The notes beneath the pieces were generated by a model. That model saw only the letters and a program-made list of their open reading frames with translations. It ran no database searches and was not told the DNA's origin. From the NCBI GenBank assembly GCA_002421915.1, contig DISA01000057.1:73231-111944 (forward strand): a stretch of DNA of 38,714 nucleotides. Direction: 5' to 3'. The translations under genes and the position numbers were made by a program. This DNA comes from Gallionellaceae bacterium UBA6222 (GTDB taxonomy: Bacteria > Pseudomonadota > Gammaproteobacteria > Burkholderiales > Gallionellaceae). Shown in pieces: positions 26,684-34,952 of this stretch (its first letter is position 1; each line of letters begins with the position of its first letter).

Positions 26684-27358
26684 ATGAACCTTTCCATCAT
26701 CATCCCCATGCTCAATGAAGCAACGCAGTTGCCAGAGTTGTTCGCGCATCTGCTGCCTTACCAGCGCGCCGGTTGCGAGATCGTGTTTGCCGATGGCGGT
26801 AGTACCGACGGTTCGCCGGAGCTGGCGCGCATCGCGGGGTATCAGGTGGTGACGTCGGCGCGCGGCAGGGCGCTGCAGATGAATGCGGGGGCGGCTGTGG
26901 CGAGCGGCGAGCTGCTGTTGTTCCTGCATGCCGATACGCGTTTGCCGCAGGGGGCGTCGCACCATATCGCACAGGCGTTGCGCGGTAACAAGCATTGCTG
27001 GGGCAGGTTCGATGTGTGCATCACGGGTCGGCCATTCATGTTGCGTGTGATCGCGCGCATGATGAATTGGCGTTCCTGCCTGACCGGCATCGCCACCGGC
27101 GATCAGGCCATGTTCATGCGGCGCGACGTGTTCCAGAACTTGCAGGGTTTTCCCGAGCAACCGCTGATGGAAGACATCGAACTGAGCAAGCGTTTGAAGC
27201 AGCTCACGCGTCCGGCCTGCATCCATCATTGCGTGACCACTTCCGGTCGCCGCTGGGAGACGCGCGGCGTGTGGCCGACCATTTTCTTGATGTGGCGTCT
27301 GCGCTGGGCTTATTGGCGCGGGGCGGATGCCAATGAATTGGCGGGCTTATACCGATGA
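26684..27358 (+). CDS. TIGR04283-type arsenosugar biosynthesis glycosyltransferase
   Basis: A 224-residue GT-A fold (family 2) glycosyltransferase without a membrane anchor. Motifs are LSIIIPMLNEATQLPEL at the N-terminus, EIVFADGGSTDGS (DGGSTDG typical for nucleotide-sugar binding), ELLLFLHADTRLP (DxD-like HAD) and GDQAMFMRRDVF. The C-terminal WETRGVWPTIFLMWRLRWAYWRG is characteristic of this clade. The family is found beside ArsM/ArsS, where it should add sugar units to an arsenic nucleoside or sugar intermediate. The 3' end overlaps the next start (ATGA). Confidence 0.88.
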   Translation: MNLSIIIPMLNEATQLPELFAHLLPYQRAGCEIVFADGGSTDGSPELARIAGYQVVTSARGRALQMNAGAAVASGELLLFLHADTRLPQGASHHIAQALRGNKHCWGRFDVCITGRPFMLRVIARMMNWRSCLTGIATGDQAMFMRRDVFQNLQGFPEQPLMEDIELSKRLKQLTRPACIHHCVTTSGRRWETRGVWPTIFLMWRLRWAYWRGADANELAGLYR

Positions 27359-27993
27359 ACGATTCCGTGATCAAATCGCTGCGCATCATCATCTTCGCCA
27401 AAGCGCCGCAACCCGGCCTGGCCAAGACGCGCCTCATTCCAGCCTTGGGCGAGCAGGGTGCCGCAGCGCTGGCACGCGTGATGTTGCTGCACACCTTGCA
27501 GGCCGCGCAACAAGCGGAAGTCGGCACGGTCGAGTTGTGCGTGACGCCCGCCATCGACGATGCCGCCTGGCGCGATATTCCGTTGCCGGACGGCATCGTC
27601 ATCAGCGCGCAGGGCGGTGGCGATCTCGGTGCACGCTTGGCACGCGCGACGCAGCGCGCAAGCGAAGACGGCGAACGCGTGCTGCTGATCGGCACGGATT
27701 GTGTGGAGATGTCTGCGCACCTGTTGCAACAAGCCGCGCAGTCGCTGTTTGACTACGATGCGGTCATCCATTGCACGACGGACGGTGGCTACGCATTGCT
27801 CGGGCTGGATCGTTTCGATGCATCGCTGTTCGTCGATATGCCCTGGAGCACGGATGCCGTCGCCAGCAGCACCCTGGCACGACTCGGCCGATTGGGTTGG
27901 CACACGCATGTGGCGCAGATGCTGCACGACGTGGATGAACCGCAAGACCTGAAGCGCTTGCCCGCGCACTGGACTGAACATGCTGTGGCGTAG
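27355..27993 (+). CDS. TIGR04282-type arsenosugar biosynthesis glycosyltransferase
   Basis: A 212-residue nucleotidyltransferase/glycosyltransferase-like protein: IIFAKAPQPGLAKTRLIPALGE (N-terminal nucleotide-sugar binding), LLIGTDCVEMSAHLL (acidic motif) and GGYALLGLDRFDASLF. It matches the second of the two glycosyltransferase families found in arsenosugar loci, distinct in fold class from TIGR04283. It overlaps the upstream gene by ATGA and the DUF3047 gene by 14 bases, so the set is translated together. The sugar donor and acceptor are unknown. Confidence 0.87.
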   Translation: MNDSVIKSLRIIIFAKAPQPGLAKTRLIPALGEQGAAALARVMLLHTLQAAQQAEVGTVELCVTPAIDDAAWRDIPLPDGIVISAQGGGDLGARLARATQRASEDGERVLLIGTDCVEMSAHLLQQAAQSLFDYDAVIHCTTDGGYALLGLDRFDASLFVDMPWSTDAVASSTLARLGRLGWHTHVAQMLHDVDEPQDLKRLPAHWTEHAVA

Positions 27994-28720
27994 CCTCTTG
28001 TTGGTCTGTGTGTCGCTTTGCGCTGCCAACGCACAAGCGCAGGCGAGGTTGACTCAGTTCAATACCGAATCCGCCGACGTGCCGCCTCCTTGGCGCGTGA
28101 TACATCTGGACAAGAAAGTAGCGGCCACGCGTTACAGCGTGACGCGTACGGATGGCGTGTTGGGCATCGCCGCCGAGGCCGACCACAGCATGGCTTTGCT
28201 GGCGCGGCCGGTCGAGGTCGATCTGCATCGCACACCGATATTGTGCTGGCGCTGGCGCATCGATGCGCCGCTGGTCAAGGCCGATATGACGACCAAGGCC
28301 GGGGACGATTACGCCGCGCGCGTGTATGTATCGTTCGCGCTGCCGCCGGATGAGATCGGCTGGGTGTTGCGCAGCAAGCTGGCGCTGGCGCGCAGTATCT
28401 GGGGCGATGCCGTGCCCGATGCCGCGATCAATTATGTGTGGGACAACCGCCATCCGGTCGGTACGCGCAAGCCGAATGCCTACACCGACCGCACGCGCAT
28501 GATCGTAGCCGAGTCGGGTGCGGGCAATGCCGGGAAATGGATGGCGGCGCGCCACGATGTCGGGCAGGACGTGATCGCCGAATTCAATTCGCCGCTGGCG
28601 CGCCTGATCCAGCTTTCCGTCGCATCCGACACCGACAACACCGGCGAGAGTGCCCGCGCCGGGTTTGCCGAGTTCCATTTTGTGGCGCGGGATGCGGCTT
28701 GTTCGTTCGAGGTGAATTGA
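27980..28720 (+). CDS. Exported DUF3047 domain protein
   Basis: A 246-residue protein. MLWRSLLLVCVSLCAANAQAQA is a Sec signal peptide with an AxA cut site. The mature part has the DUF3047 motifs PPPWRVIHLDK, ILCWRWRIDAPL, DYAARVYVSFA, INYVWDN and RTRMIVAESG. Function is not established; the family looks like a secreted beta-rich domain. The start lies inside the end of the TIGR04282 gene. A periplasmic protein in an arsenosugar operon may bind or export the product, but nothing in the sequence proves this. Confidence 0.83.
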   Translation: MLWRSLLLVCVSLCAANAQAQARLTQFNTESADVPPPWRVIHLDKKVAATRYSVTRTDGVLGIAAEADHSMALLARPVEVDLHRTPILCWRWRIDAPLVKADMTTKAGDDYAARVYVSFALPPDEIGWVLRSKLALARSIWGDAVPDAAINYVWDNRHPVGTRKPNAYTDRTRMIVAESGAGNAGKWMAARHDVGQDVIAEFNSPLARLIQLSVASDTDNTGESARAGFAEFHFVARDAACSFEVN

Positions 28721-28781
28721 TTGTTTATGCGTCGGAATGACAGTGAACCGGATCATGTAAGGAATAGCCGCGCCGACCGAC

Positions 28782-28941
28782 TATACATAGCGACAGAAAT
28801 CGTAGCGAGCGGCTGCATGGCAAGGCGCACGGAGCGGAGGAACCGGAGTGTACACACAGTCTGTCGCTCCGCGACCCCGGATTCCGAGCACCGCGCAACG
28901 CAGCCATGCTGCCGCGCAGTAGATTTATGTCGCTATGTATA
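28782..28941. repeat. 160-base MITE-like inverted repeat
   Basis: The end tatacatagcgacagaaat (28782) is the reverse complement of atttatgtcgctatgtata (28923-28941) at 18 of 19 positions. The interior shows further inverted resemblance (agcggctgcatgg against cagccatgctgccg; aaccggagtg against attccgagc). No open frame lies in it. It occupies most of the gap between DUF3047 and arsM and ends 33 bases before the arsM ATG. Confidence 0.75.
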
Positions 28942-28974
28942 ACTGACGTATCGATCATTACAGGAGGACTCATC

Positions 28975-30015
28975 ATGCATGAAATCGTTCAGGACTATTA
29001 CGGCAAGCAATTGCAGACATCGGACGACCTGAAGACCAGTGCCTGTTGCGATGCCAGTGCGCTCCCGGCGTGGTTGAAACCGTTGCTGGCGCGCGTTCAT
29101 CCCGAAGTGCTGGCGCGTTATTACGGCTGCGGCCTGGTGTGTCCGCCCTTGCTCGAAGGTTGCCGCGTGCTCGATCTGGGCAGCGGCTCGGGACGCGATG
29201 TTTACGCGCTGGCGCAACTGGTGGGCAAGAGCGGCGAGGTCATCGGTGTCGATATGACGCCGGAACAACTGGCGGTCGCCGAGCAGCATCGCGCCTGGCA
29301 CGCCGAACAGTTCGGCTATGCCAATGTGCATTTTCTGGAAGGCTATATCGAAAAACTGGACGAGCTGGATCTGGCGCCGGGCAGTTTCGATGTGATCGTA
29401 TCCAATTGTGTGGTCAACCTGTCGCCGGACAAGGATGCCGTGCTGCGCGGCGTGCACCGCCTGTTGAAGAAAGGCGGCGAATTCTATTTCTCCGATGTGT
29501 ATGCAGACCGCCGCGTGCCGGATGCGGTGCGTAACGATCCGGTGTTGTACGGCGAATGCCTGGGCGGCGCGCTGTACTGGAACGACTTTATCCGGCTGGC
29601 GAATACACACGGATTCGCCGATCCGCGATTGGTCGAAGACCGTCCGCTGGAGGTCACCGATCCCAAGCTCGCGCCGCGCGTGGGCAACCTGAAGTTCTAT
29701 TCGGCGACCTATCGTTTGTTCAAGCTCGACGGTCTGGAAACGGCGTGCGAAGACTACGGTCAGGCGGTGATCTACCGCGGCAGCATCCCGGATCATCCGC
29801 ACCGTTTCGTGCTCGACAAACACCATCACATCGAGACGGGTCGCGTGTTCCCGGTATGCGGCAACACATGGCGCATGCTGCAGGACACCCGTTTCCGCGA
29901 GCACTTCGAATTCATCGGCGATTTCGCCACGCATTACGGTTTGTTCGAGGGCTGCGGCGCGAGCATGCCGTTCGATGACAAGGAGGACGATGAGGCAAGT
30001 TGCGCGTGCTGTTGA
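28975..30015 (+). CDS. arsM: ArsM-like arsenite S-adenosylmethionine methyltransferase
   Basis: A 346-residue SAM methyltransferase. The SAM motif is VLDLGSGSGRD (~65-75). Cysteines expected for As(III) binding are the CC pair at 24-25 (TSACCDAS), C145 (IVSNCVVNLS) and C195 (YGECLGGALYW), which is the ArsM pattern. The C-terminus ends CACC, an extra thiol cluster. It is longer than classical ArsM because of a ~100-residue C-terminal region (HRFVLDKHHHIETGRVF). The ATG at 28975 has AGGAGG at 28962. It provides methylated arsenic for ArsS. It is separated from the upstream operon by the 160-base repeat, so it may have its own promoter. Confidence 0.91.
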   Translation: MHEIVQDYYGKQLQTSDDLKTSACCDASALPAWLKPLLARVHPEVLARYYGCGLVCPPLLEGCRVLDLGSGSGRDVYALAQLVGKSGEVIGVDMTPEQLAVAEQHRAWHAEQFGYANVHFLEGYIEKLDELDLAPGSFDVIVSNCVVNLSPDKDAVLRGVHRLLKKGGEFYFSDVYADRRVPDAVRNDPVLYGECLGGALYWNDFIRLANTHGFADPRLVEDRPLEVTDPKLAPRVGNLKFYSATYRLFKLDGLETACEDYGQAVIYRGSIPDHPHRFVLDKHHHIETGRVFPVCGNTWRMLQDTRFREHFEFIGDFATHYGLFEGCGASMPFDDKEDDEASCACC

Positions 30016-30027
30016 AGCGCTGGTTTT

Positions 30028-30116
30028 TGTAGGTTGGGTTAGCCCGCGGGGCGTAACCCAACAATGCATATAGTGAATATGTTGGGTTACGCGTGATGCC
30101 GCTAACCCAACCTACA
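30028..30116. repeat. Interspersed inverted repeat, TGTAGGTTGGGTTA family
   Basis: Ends tgtaggttgggttag (30028) and ctaacccaacctaca (to 30116) are perfectly complementary; an inner pair cgtaacccaaca / tgttgggttacg is also complementary. It forms a long hairpin between arsM and the PiT gene and probably is a bacterial interspersed mosaic-type element. Confidence 0.85.
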
Positions 30117-30140
30117 CAAGAGCAATCCGGGAGAACCAAA

Positions 30141-31220
30141 ATGGAATGGCTGATACTGATCGCTGCTTTGTTCCTCGCCTTCAGCAACGGCGCGAACGAC
30201 AACTTCAAGGGCTTCGCCACCGTGTGGGGTTCTGATACGCTGGGCTATCGACAGGCGCTGGCACTGGCCACGCTGGCCACTGTGGCCGGTTGCCTGGCTG
30301 CATTGTTTCTGGCGGAAACGCTGGTGCAGAATTTTTCCGGCAAAGGCCTGGTGGCCGATGCGGTGGTCAATACGCCCGCGTTCATATTGAGTGTCGCCTG
30401 CGGTGCGGCGCTCACCATCTTTCTCGCCACCCGCCTGGGGTATCCGGTGTCGACGACGCACGCGCTGATCGGCGGTTTGATCGGCGCGGGCCTGGCGCAG
30501 GCCGAGAGCGGCGTGCAGCTTGGCAGATTGATGCAGACATTCCTGTTGCCGTTGCTGGCCAGTCCGCTGTTGGCCGCCCTGCTGGGGGCATTGGCGTATT
30601 CGGCCTTCCGCCTGCGTTCGGCGGAAGAGGATTGCGTGTGCGTGGTCGAACCCGAACTATCCGCCTCGACAGGCACCGGCGCAATCGCGATACAAGCCGT
30701 CGCGTCGCCCATGCTCGTGATGGGGAGCGACGAGGACTGCGCTACCTTGCCCGTCACCGCACGATTTTCGATTGCGCGCTGGCTGGACAAGCTGCATATC
30801 CTGTCCGCACTGGCGATCTGCTTCGCGCGCGGCGTGAACGACACGCCGAAGATCGCCGCGCTGCTGCTGGCCTCCAGCCTGCTCGATGCGCAGGCATCGG
30901 TCTGGTGGCTGGCTGCCGCGATGGCGCTGGGCGGCATCCTGTTTGCCAAGCGCGTGGCCGAACGCATGAGCCACCGCGTGACGCGCATGGACCACGGCCA
31001 AGGATTGGCGGCCAACCTGATCACCGCAGTGCTGGTGTTGTTTGCCAGCAAGCTGGGTGTGCCGGTCTCCACCACCCATGTCTCGGTCGGTTCCATCGCC
31101 GGGGTGGGCATGCGCGCGCAGACGCTGGATTGGGCATCGCTGCGCCAGATCATGTTGTCCTGGCTGGCGACGCTGCCGCTGGCGGCGTTACTGGCGTTTG
31201 GCGTCAGCCGGTTCTGGTAG
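30141..31220 (+). CDS. PiT family inorganic phosphate (possibly arsenate) transporter
   Basis: A 359-residue membrane protein with the two inverted PiT repeats. Signatures are SNGANDNFKGFATVWG (~15-30), STTHALIGGLIGAG (~110), ICFARGVNDTPKIAALLL (~232-249) and STTHVSVGSIAGVGMR (~309). The central cytoplasmic loop (~165-215) contains acidic and cysteine residues (EEDCVCVVEPE, GSDEDCATLP). The ATG at 30141 follows GGGAGAAcc. PiT proteins of this clade are common in arsenic loci, probably importing arsenate or phosphate or exporting an arsenic species; the direction is not visible. Confidence 0.9.
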   Translation: MEWLILIAALFLAFSNGANDNFKGFATVWGSDTLGYRQALALATLATVAGCLAALFLAETLVQNFSGKGLVADAVVNTPAFILSVACGAALTIFLATRLGYPVSTTHALIGGLIGAGLAQAESGVQLGRLMQTFLLPLLASPLLAALLGALAYSAFRLRSAEEDCVCVVEPELSASTGTGAIAIQAVASPMLVMGSDEDCATLPVTARFSIARWLDKLHILSALAICFARGVNDTPKIAALLLASSLLDAQASVWWLAAAMALGGILFAKRVAERMSHRVTRMDHGQGLAANLITAVLVLFASKLGVPVSTTHVSVGSIAGVGMRAQTLDWASLRQIMLSWLATLPLAALLAFGVSRFW

Positions 31221-31236
31221 CCGGGTGAGGGGTGTG

Positions 31237-31294
31237 GTAGATCGGGTTTCAACCCGACGGGGTTAGCGACATGTCGGGCTGAAGGCCGACCTAC
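31237..31294. repeat. Interspersed inverted repeat, GTAGGTCGGG family, copy 2
   Basis: Same design and orientation as 23180-23237 (gtagatcgggtttca ... tgaaggccgacctac), differing at a few bases. It follows the PiT gene, as copy 1 follows msrA, so the two bracket the arsenosugar cluster. Confidence 0.85.
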
Positions 31295-31355
31295 GGTCAA
31301 GGATAAAGCTGGACGAATCAATAATATCGCGCACTGCCAGTTGGCCGGGGAGATC

Positions 31356-32225
31356 ATGATGAGTTTCGAACACTTCATATTTGCCAACGAGCCGATCCTG
31401 CGGCTTGGTGTCTTTTTCGGCATCTTCGCCGTGATCGGCCTGTGGGAGGTGGCGGCTCCGCGGCGTGCCTTGACCGTGTCCAAGGGGCTGCGCTGGGCGG
31501 CCAATCTCGGCATCGTCGCGCTCGACACCGTGCTGCTGCGGCTGCTCTTTCCTCTCGCGGCGGCGGGTGTGGCAGCGTTCTGCACGGCAAACGGCTGGGG
31601 GCTGCTCAACCATTTTCATGTGCCTTTCATGATCGCCGTGCCGCTGGCGGTGATTGCGCTGGATTTCGTCATCTGGCTCCAGCACGTCATGGTTCACGCC
31701 GTGCCGGCGCTGTGGCGGGTGCACCGCGTGCATCACGCCGACCCGGACTACGACGTGACCACCGGAGTGCGCTTCCACCCCATCGAGATCATCCTGTCCA
31801 TACTCATCAAGTTCGCCACCATCGTCGTACTCGGCCCGCCGGTGCTGGCGGTGGTGATCTTCGAGATGCTGCTCAACGCCACTTCCATGTTCAACCACGG
31901 CAACATCCGTCTGCCGGTCGAGCTGGATCGGGTGTTGCGCTGGTTCGTGGTCACGCCGGACATGCACCGGGTACATCACTCCGTCGAAGACGACGAGGCC
32001 AATTCCAACTTCGGCTTCAATCTGCCCTGGTGGGACCGGCTGTTCGGCACTTACCGCGATCAGCCGCGCGCCGGGCACACAGGCATGACCATCGGCATCC
32101 ACGGCCATGCCGACCCGCGCGAAGTGGCGCGCCTGCCCGGCATGCTGCTGTTGCCATTCAGGGGCGAGGTCACCGACTACGCCATCAATCGGCGCGATTT
32201 CCCGGATGATAGGAAACGACCATGA
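31356..32225 (+). CDS. Sterol desaturase / fatty acid hydroxylase superfamily protein
   Basis: A 289-residue integral membrane protein with the eight-histidine di-iron pattern: LQHVMVHAVP, VHRVHHADPDYD and MHRVHHSVEDDEAN. Hydrophobic helices occupy residues ~15-35, ~45-70, ~85-110 and ~145-170. Such enzymes hydroxylate or desaturate lipid tails using O2. GGGGAG precedes ATGATG at 31356. Its stop overlaps the start of a small membrane protein gene (ATGA), so both may act on the same lipid. The substrate is unknown. Confidence 0.9.
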   Translation: MMSFEHFIFANEPILRLGVFFGIFAVIGLWEVAAPRRALTVSKGLRWAANLGIVALDTVLLRLLFPLAAAGVAAFCTANGWGLLNHFHVPFMIAVPLAVIALDFVIWLQHVMVHAVPALWRVHRVHHADPDYDVTTGVRFHPIEIILSILIKFATIVVLGPPVLAVVIFEMLLNATSMFNHGNIRLPVELDRVLRWFVVTPDMHRVHHSVEDDEANSNFGFNLPWWDRLFGTYRDQPRAGHTGMTIGIHGHADPREVARLPGMLLLPFRGEVTDYAINRRDFPDDRKRP

Positions 32226-32668
32226 ACTGGTACGCCCATCCCGAGTCCCGCTCGTTCATCCTGCGCCGCTTCCTGCCGCGCCTGGCGATCTGTAGTCTGG
32301 TGTGGGAGGTCGCGCAGTTGCCGTTGTATACCCTGTGGGCGGAGCTGCGTCTGGAGCACATCGCCTGGGTCGCGCACTGCACGGCGGGCGATGTGTTGAT
32401 CGGGATGGCGGCGTTGCTCCTTGCCTTGATCCTGAATGGCGCCGGCGAACGCGCCAACTGGCCTGTGAACAGGATCGTCATGTGGATGATTGCCGCCGCC
32501 GTCGCCTACACCATGTGGAGCGAGCGCATCAACCTCGCTCAGGGTAATTGGGCGTATTCCGCCTGGATGCCGGTGTTGCCGGGGATAGGCGTCGGCCTGT
32601 CGCCGTTGCTGCAGTGGGTCGTGGTGCCGCTCGCGGCATGGTCATGGGCGAGGCGGCAGATTCCATAG
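32222..32668 (+). CDS. Small membrane protein of unknown function
   Basis: A 148-residue protein with about four hydrophobic helices (LAICSLVWEVAQLPLY, AGDVLIGMAALLLALIL, RIVMWMIAAAVAYTMW, LLQWVVVPLAAWSW). I do not recognise the family. It is translationally coupled to the sterol desaturase-like gene (ATGA) and could be an accessory membrane subunit. Charged termini are short. It ends in a truncated copy of the GTAGGTCGGG repeat. Confidence 0.7.
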   Translation: MNWYAHPESRSFILRRFLPRLAICSLVWEVAQLPLYTLWAELRLEHIAWVAHCTAGDVLIGMAALLLALILNGAGERANWPVNRIVMWMIAAAVAYTMWSERINLAQGNWAYSAWMPVLPGIGVGLSPLLQWVVVPLAAWSWARRQIP

Positions 32669-32686
32669 GTCGGTCCTCAGCCCGAC
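32666..32686. repeat. Single arm of the GTAGGTCGGG repeat
   Basis: taggtcggtcctcagcccga matches one arm of the repeats at 23180 and 31237; the second arm is missing. It overlaps the 3' end of the small membrane protein gene. Confidence 0.65.
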
Positions 32687-32739
32687 AAGCGGCAGCCGGT
32701 TTCAGCAAGGAATCGACTGCCGCCGAAATGCGCCGGAAA

Positions 32740-33432
32740 TCAGTGTGTTGCTGCGCAGGGATTCTTGGCGCCGCACGGATTTTTCATGGCACAGGGATTC
32801 ATCTTTGCCCCGCACGGATTCTTGGCTGCACATGGGTTGCTGGCGGCGCAGGGATTGCCCGCCTTGAAGCTTTTTTGCAGCGTGCCGGTATAAGCGGTCA
32901 GCGCGGCCAGCTTCTTGCTGTTCCACGGCAGCGGTTTGGCATCCATCGGCACGGCCATGCAGAACTGCACCATCTCATCCAGATGCACGGCTTTGACACC
33001 GGCGCGGTCGTCGGTCATGGCGACATAGTGCGGGTAGGGTTTTGCGAAAGTGTCCTGAAATGAAGCATTGTTGTCGTGGCAAGTGCTGCAACTCATGCCA
33101 TTGCTGCTCAAGCGGGTGTCGCTGAACAGTTTTTTGCCATAGCGCACCAGTTCGGCGTTATTGCCCTTGTAAGGTTTGTAGTTTTTCGGGCGCATCACGC
33201 CTTTGACATCCATCTTGACCATCGCGGCGGCGCAGGGGTTGGCTGCGCAGGGGTTTTGTGCGGCACAGGGGTTCTTCGCTGCGCAAGGATTCTGCGCGGC
33301 GCAAGGGTTCATGCGCGCACTGCGCGGTGCACACGGATTGGCGCGACAAGGGGCGGCAATTGCCATGCCGCCGAGTGAAAGCGATATGACGCCGGAGGTG
33401 ATTAATGCACTGACGAGTTTATTGTGTTTCAT
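32740..33432 (-). CDS. Exported monohaem cytochrome c domain flanked by NPCA repeats
   Basis: A 230-residue protein. After a signal peptide ending GGMAIAA, the mature N-terminus (APCRANPCAP) carries six NPC units to about residue 70. Then comes a cytochrome c domain with haem-binding CSTCH (SNGMSCSTCHDNN) and LVRYGKKLFSD, and the last ~40 residues hold six more NPC units, ending KNPCAATH. The start at 33432 follows AAAGGAGACCACC. The haem domain resembles di-haem peroxidase-like cytochromes in its single site, with Met ligand candidates downstream. The repeats give ~12 extra cysteines, suggesting metal binding or cross-linking at the periplasm. A shorter relative is at 36409. Confidence 0.85.
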   Translation of the reverse strand: MKHNKLVSALITSGVISLSLGGMAIAAPCRANPCAPRSARMNPCAAQNPCAAKNPCAAQNPCAANPCAAAMVKMDVKGVMRPKNYKPYKGNNAELVRYGKKLFSDTRLSSNGMSCSTCHDNNASFQDTFAKPYPHYVAMTDDRAGVKAVHLDEMVQFCMAVPMDAKPLPWNSKKLAALTAYTGTLQKSFKAGNPCAASNPCAAKNPCGAKMNPCAMKNPCGAKNPCAATH

Positions 33433-33625
33433 GGTGGTCTCCTTTAAATGGATGGCTGGGTGCCGGGTATCACTGTTTGGGTGATGGCGCTTTGTCGGCA
33501 GCACAGGGATAATCCTTACAGTTCTGATCCATTTTGTAAGAACACGCGGCGCGGCGCGACTAAACTGTGCACGACCGGCTTGTGCTTCAGCGCACATCAC
33601 CCGGTATAAAACAGGAGGACTATCC

Positions 33626-34462
33626 ATGGCTGAAAGAGAAGCGTTGTTGAATACCTTGCTGGGCCTGTCGATGATCGTCGAAGCGCGCGATCCCTACACC
33701 GGCGGCCATCTGTGGCGCGTGTCGCAATTCTCCAAACTGCTGGCGCAGCAGGCGGGCCTGTCGCAACGCGACATCGCGCTGTGCGAGGTCGGCGGTTTTT
33801 TGCACGACCTCGGCAAGGTCGGTGTGCCCGATGCCATCCTCAACAAACCGGACCGGCTCACCGACGGCGAGTACGACGTGATCAAGACACATCCCGCTGT
33901 CGGCGGGAAACTTCTCTCCAACCATCCGCTGGCGAATCTGGCCTACGACGCAGTCGTCGGCCACCACGAACGACCGGATGGCAACGGCTACCCGAACCGC
34001 ATCGCGGGTGACGTCATTCCCGAAGTAGCGCGCATCGTCAGCATCGCCGACGCCTTCGATGCCATGACCAGCACGCGCGCCTACCGCAAGGGCATGCGCA
34101 TGGAGAAGGCGCTCGACATCATTCGCGAAGAGATCGGTCGGCAGTTCGATACGCCCTTGGCGAAACACTTTCTGGCACTGAGCGGCACCAGCCAATTGGC
34201 GCACATCATCGGCCACAGCGAACCGGGCTTGCCGTTATTGCAGTGCGGTTGCGGCGCGCCGCTGGCGATACGCAGCGCACAGCGCGACGGCGACCATGTG
34301 TATTGCCACTGCTGCGGCGGCGAATCGCGCCTGAGCAAACACGGCGATGATCGCAAGATCGAGATGACCGGCGAGAAGGGCGATGCATCGGTGTTGGCAC
34401 CGGACAGCGACAATGATCTGATCGGTGCAATGGTGGAAGAGATCGCACCGCATGTGTTGTAG
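33626..34462 (+). CDS. HD-GYP domain phosphodiesterase with C-terminal Cys/His region
   Basis: A 278-residue protein. The HD-GYP domain (~1-165) has metal ligands H28, HD at 60-61 (GGFLHDLGKVGVPD), H89 and the GYP signature HHERPDGNGYP (~113-123), so cyclic-di-GMP hydrolysis is expected. No receiver domain precedes it. The C-terminal part has LQCGCGAP and VYCHCCGGE, a likely zinc ribbon. AGGAGGACTATCC precedes the ATG. It diverges from the NPCA cytochrome gene over 193 bases that probably hold both promoters. Confidence 0.9.
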   Translation: MAEREALLNTLLGLSMIVEARDPYTGGHLWRVSQFSKLLAQQAGLSQRDIALCEVGGFLHDLGKVGVPDAILNKPDRLTDGEYDVIKTHPAVGGKLLSNHPLANLAYDAVVGHHERPDGNGYPNRIAGDVIPEVARIVSIADAFDAMTSTRAYRKGMRMEKALDIIREEIGRQFDTPLAKHFLALSGTSQLAHIIGHSEPGLPLLQCGCGAPLAIRSAQRDGDHVYCHCCGGESRLSKHGDDRKIEMTGEKGDASVLAPDSDNDLIGAMVEEIAPHVL

Positions 34463-34480
34463 GTAATCACCGAACCAGTC

Positions 34481-34513
34481 CCCTCTCCCTCGGGGAGAGG
34501 GCTAGGGAGAGGG
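34481..34513. repeat. Palindromic interspersed repeat, same family as in egtB
   Basis: Arms CCCTCTCCC (34481-34489) and GGGAGAGGG (34493-34501) with a tcg-like loop and the tail ctagggagaggg. It lies between the HD-GYP gene and the next gene and matches the repeat inside egtB at 3776-3811. Confidence 0.85.
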
Positions 34514-34534
34514 AAAAGGAAAGCGAGGTTCACA

Positions 34535-34909
34535 ATGACCGAATTGAACAACACAGTCGAGATCAACGGCAGACCCGTCTCTGTGCAATGGAGCAAAGCC
34601 GCCGCCCGCGCACTGGCACAACGCACACAACCGCTGGTGGTCGAGCTGGAACTCTACTTCTCCTGCCTGGTGAAGAAGTTCGTCCACTTCCACGAATCGG
34701 CGCCGCAACGCGACACCGTCGCAGTCAGCGACAAACTCGCCGTCTTCTTCCGCCCCGTCACCTCCACCGCCTGCTCGTTCGAAGTCGCAGACCGCCTCGG
34801 CAGACAACCCGAGATCGAACTCGACACGCCCAACGTGCGCAAGATCGCGCCGAAGCGGGTCGAGATCGATTTCGTGAAAGGGGCGTGGCGGGGCAATTAC
34901 TGGATATAA
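34535..34909 (+). CDS. Hypothetical protein (124 residues)
   Basis: I do not recognise the family. The protein is soluble, with TELNNTVEINGRPVSVQWSK at the start, a beta-rich middle (VVELELYFSCLVKKFVHF) and the end FVKGAWRGNYWI. AAGGAAAGCGAGG upstream serves as ribosome site for the ATG at 34535. It lies between HD-GYP and DUF302 on the same strand; no functional link is visible. Confidence 0.65.
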   Translation: MTELNNTVEINGRPVSVQWSKAAARALAQRTQPLVVELELYFSCLVKKFVHFHESAPQRDTVAVSDKLAVFFRPVTSTACSFEVADRLGRQPEIELDTPNVRKIAPKRVEIDFVKGAWRGNYWI

Positions 34910-34952
34910 AGGCTGGAGCAGTTTTGAAACATCATTGTCAAAGGAGACGGTC

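Noticed and set aside
33076..33378. Plus-strand frame rich in GxxGxR and ARILRGARV-like repeats over the NPCA gene
   Set aside because: It is the antisense reading of the repeated codons for NPCA and has no start context.
33433..33627. N-terminal extension of the NPCA cytochrome frame
   Set aside because: The added residues show no signal peptide or family pattern, whereas the ATG at 33432 has an AAAGGAG ribosome site and a clean signal peptide.
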